NCBI GenBank assembly: GCA_930367205.1
Contig: OV884014.1
Span: forward strand, 77,045,104-77,109,103
Length of the DNA: 64,000 nt
Direction of reading: 5' to 3'
Origin: Acanthosoma haemorrhoidale
Lineage: Eukaryota > Arthropoda > Insecta > Hemiptera > Acanthosomatidae
Part shown: in pieces, positions 12,577 to 24,858 of the stretch
Position numbering within the stretch: position 1 is the stretch's first letter
Layout of the letters: each line of letters begins with the position of its first letter
Program-made: the position numbers and the translations under genes
The notes under the pieces: model-generated
Seen by the model: the letters and a program-made list of their open reading frames with translations, nothing else
What the model was told of the DNA's origin: nothing
Databases searched by the model: none

Positions 12577-14135
12577 ACTGGGTACCGGCTCCCTCAGGTC
12601 AGTCACTCTGTCTGTTAATGTCAACCATATTAGATATTCTCAGGGAGTCACCACTGCTTATATATTTCCAGTAGATCCGTCATTTTTTTCATTATTTGAT
12701 TTATTGCTCACTTGCCTTCAGAAATTTTTCTACAACAAATACAACCTGAATTGTATTTTAAACAATTTCATTAATTGTTATGAAACAGCTGTTTGGTTAA
12801 AAATATAATTACTTTAATTGGCTCAGACGGTATGAAATAAACGAATTTATTGTTCTGAGACTTGTTTATTTTTAGCAGAATTTGAATTTTCCATTTTCCC
12901 GGAATTCCTACTAAATGGAAATATACCGATTACAATAAATTAATGGTAAATATGCAAAAATGAAAAAACCAAAAAAAAAATTGTTAAATTTGAAACATTT
13001 TGAAGCCCAAGCTCGGAGAGTATTTCAGAGGAATTTGTGGAATTGTACACACAAGGACGTATTCAGGACGGTAATGCAAAACAGATTTGACAGAAAGTTG
13101 AGTTTTTAGGTCCAACAATATAAATTTGATGTTTCATATCCTTGAAGTTGTTTGGAAAACCACACCTTCGGTCTCTCAAGAAGACCTAAGACGGAATTGA
13201 CCTTCACTCTTACTTAGCAAAATACAGATACAGCAACGTCGACGGTAGGATACGACTAAAGGTTATTCATCAATGTTGAAACCACAGCCACCACTTAACA
13301 CTTAAAAAACAAAGCTGCAGAGGACGACAGAAGCACAGATGGCTAATAAATAAATTAACGCAAATAAAAAATATGAATTTTAGGAAGCTAAATTTGTTGT
13401 ATGTATAAACATATATATTTAAAAATAAATGAGATACATAGTATCACCGTAACACCTAACCGTAACTGCAAATATGTCAGTCTGTCGTGCACATTCACGT
13501 ATCATTGGCTTATGCAAGACAGTCCCAAAGCTTTAAATACTGCGCGTGATGTAGTTTCCCTTGTGATGTTTGTAATCTCTATTTGGTATAGCCCATGTCA
13601 AAGCAGTGGGATTCAAGACCATAATAGTAATTATTAATTCGACTAATCCTTACATAAACAAGTTACAACACTATTGAACGAGTAAATATTTTTGACATTA
13701 TAAAGGAATGCCGAATTGTTTGACAGACAGAATCAAATCCGTATTGAGCGGAGACATATGCAGTATGTGCGGAACGGTTGGGGCAGCAATACCATTATTG
13801 TGACCACCAGCCAAGGATAAGCCCTGTCAACCATGAAATGGCCATTGTCTAAATGAACTTGCCAATCCGCATTGTATGTTGTGTTTGTATGCGAGTGTGA
13901 GCATCGTTCTTTACTGTGAGCCTTCAAACATTCAAAATAACTAATGAGAACTTATCAGTAGTTGCTGTGGCTTCAGATGTAATTAAGTTCAACTCTAGTA
14001 TGAAAGACATGCAATTAAGGTTTTCATTCGGGTGTAAAAAAAACGATGATTTGTTTCGTAATGATAACATTTTAATTTTTTTTTTTTCAAAACCACTTAT
14101 TGTATTATAAATAAAAATCACCCATTCCAAAAACA
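12577..14135. other. Non-coding DNA, nothing recognised
   Basis: No known motif was seen in the short open frames at 12518-12808, 13401-13637 and 13733-13927. A-rich runs near 12961-12980 are ordinary for this window. Confidence 0.5.
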
Positions 14136-14640
14136 AACCCTTATTAGAATGCTACAAGGCTCAGTTCTATCTACTTCCTTTACATTTCTTCTGCTTTCCG
14201 CCTTCTATCAAATCACCTCGTGCTCAAATTCCGCCTTACGTGCTCAAACATTATTTAAGAAACTTGAACGTTGGCATACCCTCAAACACATCGAAGACGG
14301 ATTTCGAAAAAAATATTCATTTGACCGACGGACCCAATGGAACAAAATTGAACCGATATTTATAAATAACATTTCAATGTCAATAGCTTAGCATATGCAA
14401 TACTTTTGGAGTGACGCTAGACCAGCAGCTAACCTTCTCTAAACACGTTAAAAGACGAAAATTAAAGACACGACTCACACTTTACTGACTGAACCATCTC
14501 CTATTTTCTCATACTGTTCCAACGTTTTAAAATATTAATCTACAATGCCATATTACAACCTAACCTCCTCTACGCTTCGGCTCTTCTATACTTAAAGCTT
14601 AAAAAATACAAAACTGATGCCAAATCAATATGAAAAAGTT
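14136..14640 (+). pseudogene. Decayed Jockey-type LINE reverse transcriptase fragment
   Basis: A broken reverse-transcriptase palm/thumb region. LQGSVLS at 14152 matches the conserved QGSVLSP block that precedes the catalytic box in non-LTR retrotransposons. About 60 residues on, LKHIEDGFRKK resembles the family's DKIEDWFRKW helix. NTFGVTLDQQLTFSKHVK at 14399-14452 matches the conserved YLGVTLD..LTF..H block, and LQPNLLYASAL near 14553-14585 matches the ILRP.LTYASP block. The (F/Y)ADD catalytic stretch is missing, and several stops and frame changes separate the blocks, so this copy is inactive. It is a different lineage from the repeated minus-strand LINE copies elsewhere in the window, judging by these blocks. 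Confidence 0.7.
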
Positions 14641-14880
14641 TTTGCCATACACGAATAAGTTCAAAGCAAAATATTTAGATAAATATTGAAACTCGAGCTG
14701 ATGAAATATCCCGGTAACAAATAAACTTTTGCGACAATATTAATAATCCATTATTTAACGCTCTGCAACCCTGCCCAAGAACTTCATGGAATTACAATGA
14801 CCCAATGACCAACCGATCTACTTCATAATTACTCCTTATTTCCTTCCTTAGGATTTCTTTATTTTGTAACTGCATTTACT

Positions 14881-14925
14881 TTAATCAGGACGCCGAGATC
14901 TTTAATTTGATATTTGACATGATTG
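14881..14925 (+). repeat. Short dispersed motif, related copies at 34645-34672 and 59766-59800
   Basis: The motif CGAGATCTTTAATTTGATA here recurs as CGAGATATTTAATTTGACAC at 34643 and CGAGATCCTTAATTTGACAC at about 59775. Here and at 59766 it is preceded by TAATCAGGA. This suggests a shared but very old repeat of unknown type. Confidence 0.4.
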
Positions 14926-14990
14926 AGAGATATTATATTTTTTTACAGTTTATTAGCGATTATTCATTATTTTTAATGGAAATGGATTTA

Positions 14991-15887
14991 AAGAGTGTCC
15001 CAGGATTAACGCAAGATTTTAATTTGCCGCTATTTGTACAGTAAAGTGCTGGCAACCCTAAAAAAAAACAATTTGACAGCTGACAGTTTAGGGTTAGTAA
15101 AAATGGAGCTTTACACGATAGATCAGCGTGTATTTATTGTTGAACATTATCTCAAAAATAAGCAACGTTTGGCGGCTGCAGTCGAAAATGCCATACAAAA
15201 TATGGTCGGAATAGTGTTTTGACTTCATCAACTGTGAAGAGATTAATTAAAAAATTTAGGGAGACTGGATCAGTCGGAGACACTAAACACACTGTTCGTC
15301 CAAAAACAAGCCGTTCAAATGTCAATATCGAAGCTGTGCGTGAGAGTGTCAAATGAGGCTGGTCAAGCAGTGACTGTTACTGGTGCTCGATATCGCGACA
15401 TAACACAGTTATTTGAGCTGAAATTGGATGATATTTATGTGGCCAATATGTGGTTTCAACAAGATGGTGCCACATGCATCTCATGACACATCTCATGAAA
15501 CAATTCAAATACTGCATGAGACATTTCCAGGTCGTGTACTCTCTCGTTTCGGTGATCAGAATAAGCCCCCTAAATCGTGTGATTTAACACCTTTAGATTT
15601 ATTTTTATGGAGTTATTTGAAGTCAAAGGTGTATGTCAAGAAGCACACATCCGCCCGCGCATTAACAGAGGAAACGAATTCAACGAAATTTATGCCAAAT
15701 GGTCATGGAAAATTTCGACAAGAGAGTGCGTATGTGCCAGCAAAGTCGTGGAGGCCATTTGAGATGTGTTATTCCATAAATAACCCTATCCTATTTACTT
15801 CATAATTCAATAAAAAAATAACAACAAAAGTACTAAACACCGTGTTTTCTATTTAAATCAAATTTTGCGTTAATTCTGGGACACCTT
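14991..15887 (+). mobile_element. Internally deleted mariner-like element, family A, copy 1
   Basis: The element is bounded by TA at 14989-14990 and 15888-15889. Its TIRs begin AAGAGTGTCCCAGGATTAAC on the left and AAGGTGTCCCAGAATTAACG on the right arm read inward. Inside, an ATG at 15103 opens the transposase N-terminus (YTIDQRVFIVEHYLKN), followed by a frame change and LIKKFRETGSVGDTKH near 15242-15290, a helix-turn-helix region. The frame then jumps to a C-terminal part with MWFQQDGATC, FPGRVLSRFGDQN and CDLTPLDLFLWSYLKSKVYV. The aspartates of QQDGA and PLDLF match the second and third catalytic positions. The middle segment, which should hold the first catalytic aspartate, is deleted, so the copy cannot make an active transposase. 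It belongs to the same family as 19834-20497. Confidence 0.88.
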
Positions 15888-15934
15888 TATTTTATATTTC
15901 TTCCTTGTATCAAAGGGGTGCGCTCAGTATAACC

Positions 15935-16117
15935 TTATGCCTCTAAATTAAACAGTGATGAGCACTTGCAGAGATGAAACGGACCAAAGTCAGGTAAACA
16001 GGCACACAACTGAAACCCCAAGTCACTAACCTTTTTAATCGGTGCAGCCTCATTCTGGATCCGATCCAAATAAGCGGTCTCGTGACTAAAGCTGCTATGA
16101 CAGTCTAAGATCGTCAT
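15935..16117 (-). pseudogene. Possible LINE reverse-transcriptase thumb remnant
   Basis: On the minus strand a 60-codon frame reads IKKVSDLGFQLCACLPDFGP. This resembles the conserved V.DLGF.L...LDF..HI block just after the catalytic core of several non-LTR reverse transcriptases. Only this one block is recognisable. It ends some 50 bp from the family A mariner at 15887. A chance resemblance is possible. Confidence 0.3.
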
Positions 16118-16388
16118 AAACTGTGGAGTTCTTTGATAAAAATAATAGTGACTCTAATCACATGCATTCAATAGAGTTAATGCAATGTATGACATTTATA
16201 TTTTTGAAAATTAAACTGAAAGTCATTTTTTGTTAATTGTAAGTGTAGCATTTGTAATGTGTAATCGTCCATCATGGTAGCCTATCGTAGAGAACGTGGC
16301 CCTATAATTCAAATTTTTTCTTAGTAATTTATAGTAATTTCATTTTATTTCCCCTACTCTGTCCTATCCGTTCAACACGAATCCCCCC

Positions 16389-16535
16389 CTTCATCATTTG
16401 AACCACTTCTTCTGGGGTTCATCTTTTGGACCATTTCTTCTTCCGGGCTTCGTATTTTGGACCATTTCTTAAGTGCATTATCTTTTGGACTATTTGTTCT
16501 TCCAGGCTCATCTTTTGGCTAATTCTTCTTTTTGA
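16389..16535. repeat. Imperfect tandem repeat of about 30 bp, 4 units
   Basis: Units share the core CATCTTTTGGACCATTTCTT preceded by CTTCYGGG(G/C)TT. Recognisable cores occur near 16420, 16450, 16480 and 16510, with substitutions and indels between them. No convincing protein reading was found in either direction. Confidence 0.65.
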
Positions 16536-16539
16536 CGTT

Positions 16540-17296
16540 TTTCTCCATCTTACCACTTTTCATTAGTTTATGAGTTTTTTTCACAAAAAATATATCGATT
16601 TGTTCGGTATTTTAATTTTCAAACCTATAAAGGGTTTCTCGTACTTGATTTTCCTTCAGTCACGTTTCACTGAGTACCTACAACTCACTATAAATCCTCA
16701 TTGCAGAAAAGAACATTCTAGCCAAAGTGATTTTGGTCGCTGCGTAGCCATTATTTGTGCAATAGTACCTAATGTTTTTCTCTCGTAAAAGATTAATCGG
16801 AGACAGTCTAGGTTTAAGGGTTTTAGAGAGCATTATAGGTTTCCTAACCACCATTTGGCTGGTAATGCAGGAATACACATGTGCGTGCGTTGCGTTTAAG
16901 TTTCTCAGCAGAGGTAACCACCAGTTCGTGGCGACGACGGAGGCCAAGGTCGCATGACCTCTTCGACCTCGTCCTTCACTTTCTTCTTCGATGTCTTTGT
17001 GTACTTTCCCTCTCGGTCACTTGGTGTCCTCCGTCTGCAAGAAAGTCGTTGCTTATGGTCCGAACCGGTTGGGCAGCGAGAGTTCTATTCCACCGCCTAT
17101 GGACAGCCGGTTGGCGGACTGTGTCAATTCTAAGGCTTTCACCGGGGAGTAACCCATCTCTTAAGGGGTGATATACCACAATATCATATTTGTTTGATAC
17201 TTAAGATGAGGGTTATATCAAGGTTATTTGAATCATCACTTTGATATTTGAGTTTCATTCGCTTTTCAAAAATACTTACCAACAAACATAGTTTGG
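16540..17296. other. Unassigned region with a GC-rich patch
   Basis: The patch at about 16880-17180 is GC-rich and has overlapping open frames on both strands (96 codons plus, 67 codons minus). Neither shows a motif I know. It may be part of an unrecognised transposon. Confidence 0.35.
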
Positions 17297-17384
17297 CTTA
17301 CAATCGTCCGGAGGTTAGTTATTAGCTAACGTATCCAATGCTTACAATCGTCCGGAGGTTAGTTATTAGCTAACGTATCCAATG
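17297..17384. repeat. Exact 44-bp tandem duplication
   Basis: Two copies (17297-17340 and 17341-17384) of a 44-bp unit beginning CTTACAATCGTCCGGAGGTT appear identical when read base by base, and CTTAC starts again after the second copy. The unit contains a small palindrome, GTTAGTTATTAGCTAAC. Identity suggests a recent duplication, or an assembly duplication. Confidence 0.9.
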
Positions 17385-17439
17385 CTTACATATTTGGATG
17401 TACTTCAGTCTCCAACACTGCTAGATATCAAGAGATCGA

Positions 17440-17720
17440 GGTAGGGTTGTAGGGTTCTAGGGCTTTGTTGCTGACTTAATTACCTATAGTTCTCAGGACT
17501 TTTGATTGAAAGAATTGTATGCACATGAGCTTTTATTTTATTCATTTTTTGTTTTAGGGCATGACAACCACAACAGCTGAGTTATTGGGAGATGGGATGT
17601 CCTTTAAAATAGTGTATAGAGTTGTCCAAAGCGTCTGTTTGTCTTTTTCAGTCTCATAGGTTTATGTTCCATGTTGGTCTTTTGTCAAAGAATTTGAGAG
17701 AAGCTAGAGAAGTTTTCCCT
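17440..17720 (-). mobile_element. Degraded fragment of the minus-strand Jockey-like LINE
   Basis: Two blocks match the larger copy at 29255-30225. GGGCTTTGTTGCTGACTTAA at about 17460 matches the block near 29705. TTGGGAGATGGGATGTCCTT at 17586 matches 29862, followed by the CCAAAGCGTCTGTTTGTC segment. The order and orientation are the same as in that copy, so coding direction is minus. It is highly diverged and has lost both ends. Confidence 0.6.
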
Positions 17721-19833
17721 GCGTTGGCTTACACACTGATTCGAAATGTTTACATTTTTATAGATAAAATGAATTTACTGTTAATGACGCAATGACATCA
17801 GGGAATGAGACATGTGTTGCAGTCTACAAATGACCCGATGACCACTCACCTTTTTTTTGTCTCAATTAAGAGGATGTGAATTTTTTCAAGCCTTGATGAG
17901 GGTTTGTGAACCGGAAGTAGAAGCGGAAGACCTTCCGTTACGGTCTGTCACATCCTCTCCCCTCAGTAGTTATTGCCTACTGGGGCAGCATTATTTCATT
18001 TTATCTACAATATTTATGAATTATTTTCTCACAAACGACATATAAGCTGTTTCTTGAAGTTCTTGAATCTGCCTGGTGCTTGGTTACTTCATGCACGTTT
18101 TATGTTAAACTTATACTTCTTGATCTCTTCTGTGAAGTAGAGTATCCAATGTAAAACTGTAGTAGAAGCTTAAGAATGATCCTTTTTCGAAGCTTAAGAC
18201 TTTCGTACAGTAACAAGCAGTTACTATATAACGAACAATCAGGAACAGCTGGATGCCGCCAGTTTCTTGCATTGCTAATTCGTCATAACCTGGTGACAAC
18301 CAGCCACCAATAGAGATCATTGAATGAATCACACGCCTTACATTGTGTACATCAGCCTATCATAGCAATATTCTTGTAAACCTCATAAATTATGTAAAAT
18401 GTAGCTAAGCTACAGTAAATATAATAAGCACGACGTACATTTTTGTAAAGATTACTTATTGTCAATTCTGTAAATCAATCTGTTTATATTAAATAATGGT
18501 TTTTGAAACAAAAAATAGAAGGTCATTGAATCTGCTATGTCTTATGTATAAGTTACGCTGAGTGTATCATGTGTATCCTTCGTAGGGTTTATAATTTAGG
18601 ACTGCGTGGTGTATAGTAGGTTAACTAATTATTTGACGGAACAAAAACTATTAAAACCTGGATGTAACCAATTAAATTTACCTTTTAGAAAATTAGTTTT
18701 GGATTAATATGTAATCAAATATGTGGGGAAAACAACAGAATTTAAAATCGTTTTATCATTTATTTCATAAGTTAGCAAAACGGTGCAAAGTTTTTTGCCC
18801 GTTATAAAGTATATTAACCAATACAGGAGTAACCGATACTTTAAACTGCCGCTATCAGAGAATAGACATGTAGACGAGACGATCGAGTCGTACTTGTTTG
18901 AAAGTACAGGCTCTCCCTTTTGGCTAGGCAGTTCAGACAGCAGAAAGTATCCTGTTGTAGTATACTAGAACTATTTTCAAGCGAGTTTTTACTCTAAGAC
19001 CAATCAGATTTTCCCGGAAGATTGTTTTTCTGCAAAATGTAAATCGTAACATCAATCAATTTTTATGAAGGCTAGGAAGGTCAAAAGTCAAGACGAAGAT
19101 GGCTACAGTCACATCTGCGCGTACAGCTGCCTGCTTGCTGTTCGGTTTCTCTTGGAGATGTGTGAAACCCTCAAAATTAGCAGAAAGTTCTCGTTAAATA
19201 AATCGTTATATAAACAAAAATATTTCGAGTTAAGTGGCGAGTGTTTTACACGCTACCTCTTCCCCTCTCCCTAACCATATCATAGTTGATGTATCAGCAA
19301 TTGATTACTAGGGATCCATAGGTATCCTCCCCTAGGCAGACACGAAGTGAAGAATGTCATTACTGGGGTCAGATTCTGACTCAGTCCTCTGACCATCTGA
19401 CAGTTCTTCGAGGAATATGCGTGGTCGTGAGAACAATGTTTAAGAAACCTTAAACCTTAAATGACGGAGAAATTATTGACAATATTTAATTTTCTAACTA
19501 TTTCCAACAAAATGGTGAAGCAAGGTGAGCCGGGGTCCTTTTTGAGACGGGGTTTTTGGATACTGTCACTTGTGCGGGGGGGAGGCCCATCGACCCATAG
19601 AGATACCATCTCTAGTCCCACAGAGCATGTTTAGCTCCGAATAACTGAAGGGATTTGGGGTTTCGTATGAACATAAATCGTCAAACGAGGTGACGATTGG
19701 CTAAGGGGTGAGAATTGCCATTGGCATTCCCGCTAACGGTGAATCGTGATCAATTCGATACATAAATATATAGCGAAACCCATCGGAGGTAGTGGAATCG
19801 TTCACATATGGTGACTGAACGATTACCTACATA
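17721..19833. other. Non-coding DNA, nothing recognised
   Basis: Short frames at 17857-18045, 18111-18332, 18783-18968 and 19065-19274 show no known motif. A mixed-composition stretch at about 19300-19830 directly flanks the mariner copy at 19834 and may be an older repeat, but I could not name it. Confidence 0.45.
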
Positions 19834-20497
19834 AAGGGTGTCCCAGTATTAACGCAAGATTTGAATTTGCCGCCATAGAAAAATTTAGGGAGACTGGACC
19901 AGTTGGAGACACTAAACACACTGGTTGTCCAAAAACAAGCCGTTCAAATGTCGATATCGAAGCAGTGCGTGAGTGTTGTTGAAAATCCAGGAACATTAAT
20001 TCGGCGTCGTAAACACAGTTCTTTGTGCCGAAGTTGGATGATATTGATGTGGCCAACAAGATGGTGCCACATGCCGTACATCCCATGAAACAATTCAAAT
20101 ACTGCATGAGACATTTCCACGTCGTGTACTCTCTCGTTTTGGTGATCAGAATTGACCCCCTAGATCGTGTGATTTAACACCTTTAGATTTCTTTTATGGG
20201 GTAAATTGAAGTCAAAGGTGTATGTCAAGAAGCACACATCCACCCGCGCATTAAAAGAGGAAATTCAAGGCTGCATCAAAGAAATTCAACCACAATTATG
20301 CCAAATGGTCATGAAAAATTTTGACAAAAGAGTGCGTATATGCCAGCAAAGTCGTGGAGGCCATTTGCCCGATGTGTTATTCCATAAATACCCCTATCCT
20401 ATTTACTTTATAATTCAATAAAAAAATAACAACAAAAATACTAAACACCGTGTTTTCTATTTAAATCAAATCTTGCTTTAATTCTGGGTACACTCTT
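19834..20497 (+). mobile_element. Internally deleted mariner-like element, family A, copy 2
   Basis: TA at 19832-19833 and 20498-20499 flank TIRs beginning AAGGGTGTCCCAGTATTAAC (left) and AAGAGTGTACCCAGAATTAA (right, read inward). The coding remnant lacks the N-terminus: the left TIR is followed almost at once by KFRETGPVGDTKH. It then jumps past the catalytic middle to FHVVYSLVLVIRI-type frames and the KSKVYVKKHTSTRALKEE and FDKRVRICQQS C-terminal blocks near 20206-20360. At 664 bp it is shorter than copy 1 (897 bp), and the deletion endpoints differ. It is non-autonomous. Confidence 0.87.
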
Positions 20498-22974
20498 TAG
20501 TTACACCCAAGAGGAATTGCTCTAGACCCAGAGATATCATTATGCGGGTAAGCTAATTAAGTATACAAGATGAAGCGATGATGAGTAAATAGCATGGCTA
20601 TCCTGCTAGTGAGTGAAAGCTAGAAGACTGACTCGTTAGTGAGTGACGTAGAGATCCTTCGTTACACAGAGACCTCCATAGCCTCTGGACCGTCCCATTC
20701 AGTTGTGTGCAGGCAGGTTTCAGCACGAAAATATAATAGACTATTTTGGATGATTTTATTTTTTTTTAATATTAGTTTTCCCTTCAAAGATTGTTAGTTT
20801 GTTATGGGTTTGAGTCTAAAGGTGGAAGGGAATTTATTTCACTTGGTCTCGATGGGATGGTATTTCTGGATCGGAGCAGTCGACGTGTTATAAATTACCA
20901 ATTAATTGTAAACCGAAGGTGAGCCCCATCACCTAGTAATGTATATATTTTATTTGACCTGTTAACTTCAAAAAGAAATTGTGATTGTAATTCTAGCCTC
21001 CTTCGAATGCATCTGCGCATGCAGAAAGAGAAGAAAATTGTAAATATTTGTTCACTGATTTTGTTCACATATTGTATAATAAATAAAAGTGTTATGGGGG
21101 AAAAAATTACCAAATAATGCAGATTTTTGTCTTCTTATTGTTAGTGAATGAAGTTTTGTTACACCGCTTGTGGATTACGGAAGTGTTAATTCGAAGAAGA
21201 CTTACTTTTTACTATTCAGAAGGAGAAATAATCAAACAACAACGAAGAATCGAACAATGTAATATGAAAAAAAATAGCGGATTAAGAAGATTTTCTCATA
21301 CGCGATTGGCGTTAAGAGAACTATGATACTTGCCCTTAGATACCTAAAAGGGTTCAATGTTATATTCATAAGAAAATATACGGTTGACACGTTTTAAAGG
21401 AAACATGTTACTTGTAATTACATGTTTTATAGTGTCTGAGAGATGTTTGTGGGTTGTATGTTTAGAAATGAAGTCAATTTTGTAATATATATATACGATA
21501 TTTATCTTTATATATCGAAGTATATATATATTGTAACATTCATGATATTTGTGAATAAAGACCAGGAACCCTCACATATGGTAAGAGTCATTTTCCCTTA
21601 TACTCCTAGGAGTGGGGATGAGATAAACCAGGCAGTCTTAGCCAAGCCTTCGAGAAGAACGCAGTGGCAAGCTCCCGAATTGGCAGATACCATACTATTG
21701 AAGAACCAATAGTAGAAAGTAACGTAGGTTGGATTACAGGAAGAGAAGGGAAGAAAAGCAGTTGAACGTTATTGAATACCATGGTGTATTTAGACAGATG
21801 GGCGGATAAATTGTAGGTTGGTGTTATGAATATTGTTTCTTATTATGGATCCATTCAAAAAATTGAGCTCAAATTCATGTTTTGTAATTAGTAGTAGCTA
21901 TCATAATTTAAAAGGACTTGAATATTTTTTTTATACATTTTGTCAATACTCTATGTTAATTATAATTATTTGTCTTAACCATTTTATTTGAATATATTTC
22001 ACAATTCCTAGTTTCTCAATTTATTAATAACCACAACATTAGCCTTGAGATCGGGCGATTCAATCGGGATAAATTCCTATGTCAAAGACATAAAACAATT
22101 TGAATTAAAGATCTCATGACGGACCTGCCAAGTTAGTTAAGTTAAATTGATCAAGTAAAGTAAAAAGAGAGATGGTAAAAAATGAGGTAGGTTTCAATAT
22201 ATACATAAATATGTGTGTGTCCTGTGCATATAATATAAAGAAAATGAACGTGCACCTGACGAATCAGCTGTATTAAGGATAGCAATTAAGGAAATTGTGG
22301 AAACATCGTGAAAAACAGTATATTGTTTTAAAAAGAGTACAGTGATAATTAAGTTGTTTGCTTAAAGTGTTTGGAACCTTGGGTTGAAAGGGATGAAATT
22401 AATTAAATAATAAACTTTTTGTCGTTTCTCTTCGTTTCAGTTGGGATTTGTAAGAATGCTATATATAGTTTACTTGTTATATGAAGTTTTCTTTTTGTTA
22501 CAGAGAAACTCAGGATTGTTTATTTTGTTGTGTCGTTTCCCTGACTGAAATTAATAACCCTTATATAGTACGCATATATTATATGAACTTAAAAGATAGG
22601 TACTGGCCAAACATATCGCCGTCGACAATTGATCTGCACGATCCGGTGCCATGTTCCGCTTGAATCACTGTTATATCTACGGTACTAGTATTAGCAAATT
22701 AAGTCTGATCGGAATTCAATTACGAACGGCCAAATATTTAGCTGTAAATACTCATGAATTTGATGAGCGTAATATGCTGTATTATACCGCGTATATAAAT
22801 CAACCGCGTACATAGAAATATTCCCACAAGAGGTCTGAAAATACTAATGATAAAGAATGATATGAAGAAAGTAAAAGGGGACGATTTTTTTTAATTTTGG
22901 GTGTTAACTATTTGGGTAATTTCATACTCGTGCGCTGCGTACCTGCTGAACTAAACTTTCCCTCTATTGGCTGC
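20498..22974. other. Non-coding DNA, nothing recognised
   Basis: Short frames at 21117-21326, 21443-21712 and 22481-22663 carry no motif I know. TATATA-rich tracts occur near 21485-21535. Confidence 0.45.
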
Positions 22975-23050
22975 AGACCCGAAGAGGGCGTGTCCCCCGG
23001 TGTGGGTGGAGCAGCAGGTTGGTCGCCTACCTGCGCTCAGTATCAGGGGT
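22975..23050 (+). repeat. GC-rich dispersed repeat, inverted partner of 3222-3297
   Basis: Carries GTGTGGGTGGAGCAGCAGGT on the + strand and looser flanking similarity to the reverse complement of 3222-3297. The 93-codon frame over it (22897-23178) shows no known motif. Confidence 0.55.
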
Positions 23051-24153
23051 GGACAGGACAGGAGGAGGTACTAGTGGTAGCTCTTGTGGTCTCCCTGACT
23101 CCTAGTGTATATTGCTACAGAATACAAGTCACCGTAAAGTTTTTTTCTTTACGGGGGGCTCTTCCGGTTTCCTTTTAGCTGTGGCCCTGGAAGCTGGAAA
23201 TGTCTTATGTATATGTATAATCTTTATATATTACTGAAGCTTTCGTTCGTACGGCCACAGCCAAATCTGCTCAGCCTGTCTTAACAACTTCCTGTGCATG
23301 ATTCATAAGGTGAGCTACATCACCTTTATACCAGAACATGTTCAATGAGCATCATCACATTGCCAAATATTAATAATATTTGGTAATAAAAATTATGGTA
23401 TAATTGTTGGTACTCATTGTTTTGAATCTATAATTAAATTGTCTAATTTAATTAATTTTGTTACAAGGGTATATATATGGAGGCAAAAAAAAAAACATCC
23501 CATGCGGTTAAATTGGGATTCAGACTCTAGTCGTAGATTTGGATTAGACAGTGCCATGTATCTAAATTTTAAATCTTGACTAAATATTATACAAATTCTT
23601 GCATATGATTTTAATATCTAAATGTATATGTCGGTATTTAGGTTTTAATTCATTATAATTTGTAATTGTAATTTGTAATTTGTAATATTGTAATTTATTA
23701 TATATCTGATTGGACAATTTATAATTATTTGATTACTTAAGTATTTGATAAACATAAGGATATTAGTTATATTTACTTTGTCATAAGTATTCCCAGTACC
23801 TTTCCTGTCCGCAATAATGAATTGTGGGAAATCAAAAATTTCATTCCCATTAAAGTAAACCCACCATTGTTACATTAATATAAACTATATAGTTCTAAGA
23901 CATTTAGTTCTAAGAAGGCCGAGAGGCCGACTTATTTCAGGCCCCTGCCGGGGTGGGCCAGGCTTGACCTGGCCGACTACAAACCATTTTTAGGTACCCC
24001 TAGGCTCCACCCTCGGTAGACTCTCACTACCTTCATGATTCCACCCGCCTCCTTTAGGCATTCCAGACCCTATATCCTTCTTAGACATCCTTCAAATGGG
24101 GGACTCTTAGTGAAAGGCACTCATTAGTCCAAAATAATTTTCCTTTATTTTTC
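23051..24153. other. Non-coding DNA with small simple repeats
   Basis: Contains a perfect 21-bp palindrome CCAAATATTAATAATATTTGG (written here as two halves around TAA) near 23363, and a TTTGTAATTGTAA-type simple repeat at about 23655-23700. No gene was recognised. Confidence 0.5.
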
Positions 24154-24338
24154 CCACATCCTATTTTATAAGTTTGAGAGCTAAGGGGAAAAAAAAAAAA
24201 CTAAAAAAAAACTAAGACATTTTAGTAAAAGGCGAAAGATTTATTCGCTTTGAAAGGAGACCAGAGTTTCCACATCCTATTTTTATAAGTTTGAGAGCTA
24301 AGGGAAAAAAAAAAAAAAACTAAGACATTTTAGTAAAA
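24154..24338. repeat. Direct duplication with poly-A tracts
   Basis: The segment beginning CCACATCCTATTTTATAAGT and ending CTAAGACATTTTAGTAAAA is present at 24154-24230 and again at 24271-24338, separated by about 40 bp. The units differ mainly in the length of the internal A runs. Polymerase slippage or a local duplication would explain it. Confidence 0.85.
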
Positions 24339-24858
24339 TAAACGCCTGAAGGTGATTTAATAATATTAGAACTCACTGTACCATAAATTTTATTTGTCGG
24401 CAAACCTTTCTTAGGGTATAATATTGAAACTTCTTTATTGTGATAAAATTACAATCTGCCTTATTGGGCAATAAGTAATTGTGATAAATGTTCTCATTCA
24501 TACCATATTTACAATCCTTCATTCACTCGCTTATTCATACAGTATTTACAAACAGCCCAGAGGCCTCCCAATCCACATGGTTGTTCACTCCCTCGCATAC
24601 GAAAGAGGAAGGGGAGTCCTGGACAGTCCCCCAGTTTATTTTCTTTTGAGAGATGGGCTCATTTACTTCGGGAGATTTCCTTCGAAGTAATCTGTACAGT
24701 AGTCCAAAGCGTCTCTATAGATCTTGTCTTTTTAGCCTCGTGTATGGGTCACCATGTCAGCCTTTTGTCGAGATAGAAGCCTAAATACCGTACTGTTTCG
24801 GATACAGGAAGTAGAATGGAATCAAAACAAACTAGTGGACAGGACTTGAGGCAATGGG

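Noticed and set aside
16881..17179. 96-codon plus frame and 67-codon minus frame over a GC-rich patch
   Set aside because: They are mutual shadows, with arginine-rich low-information translations and no family match.
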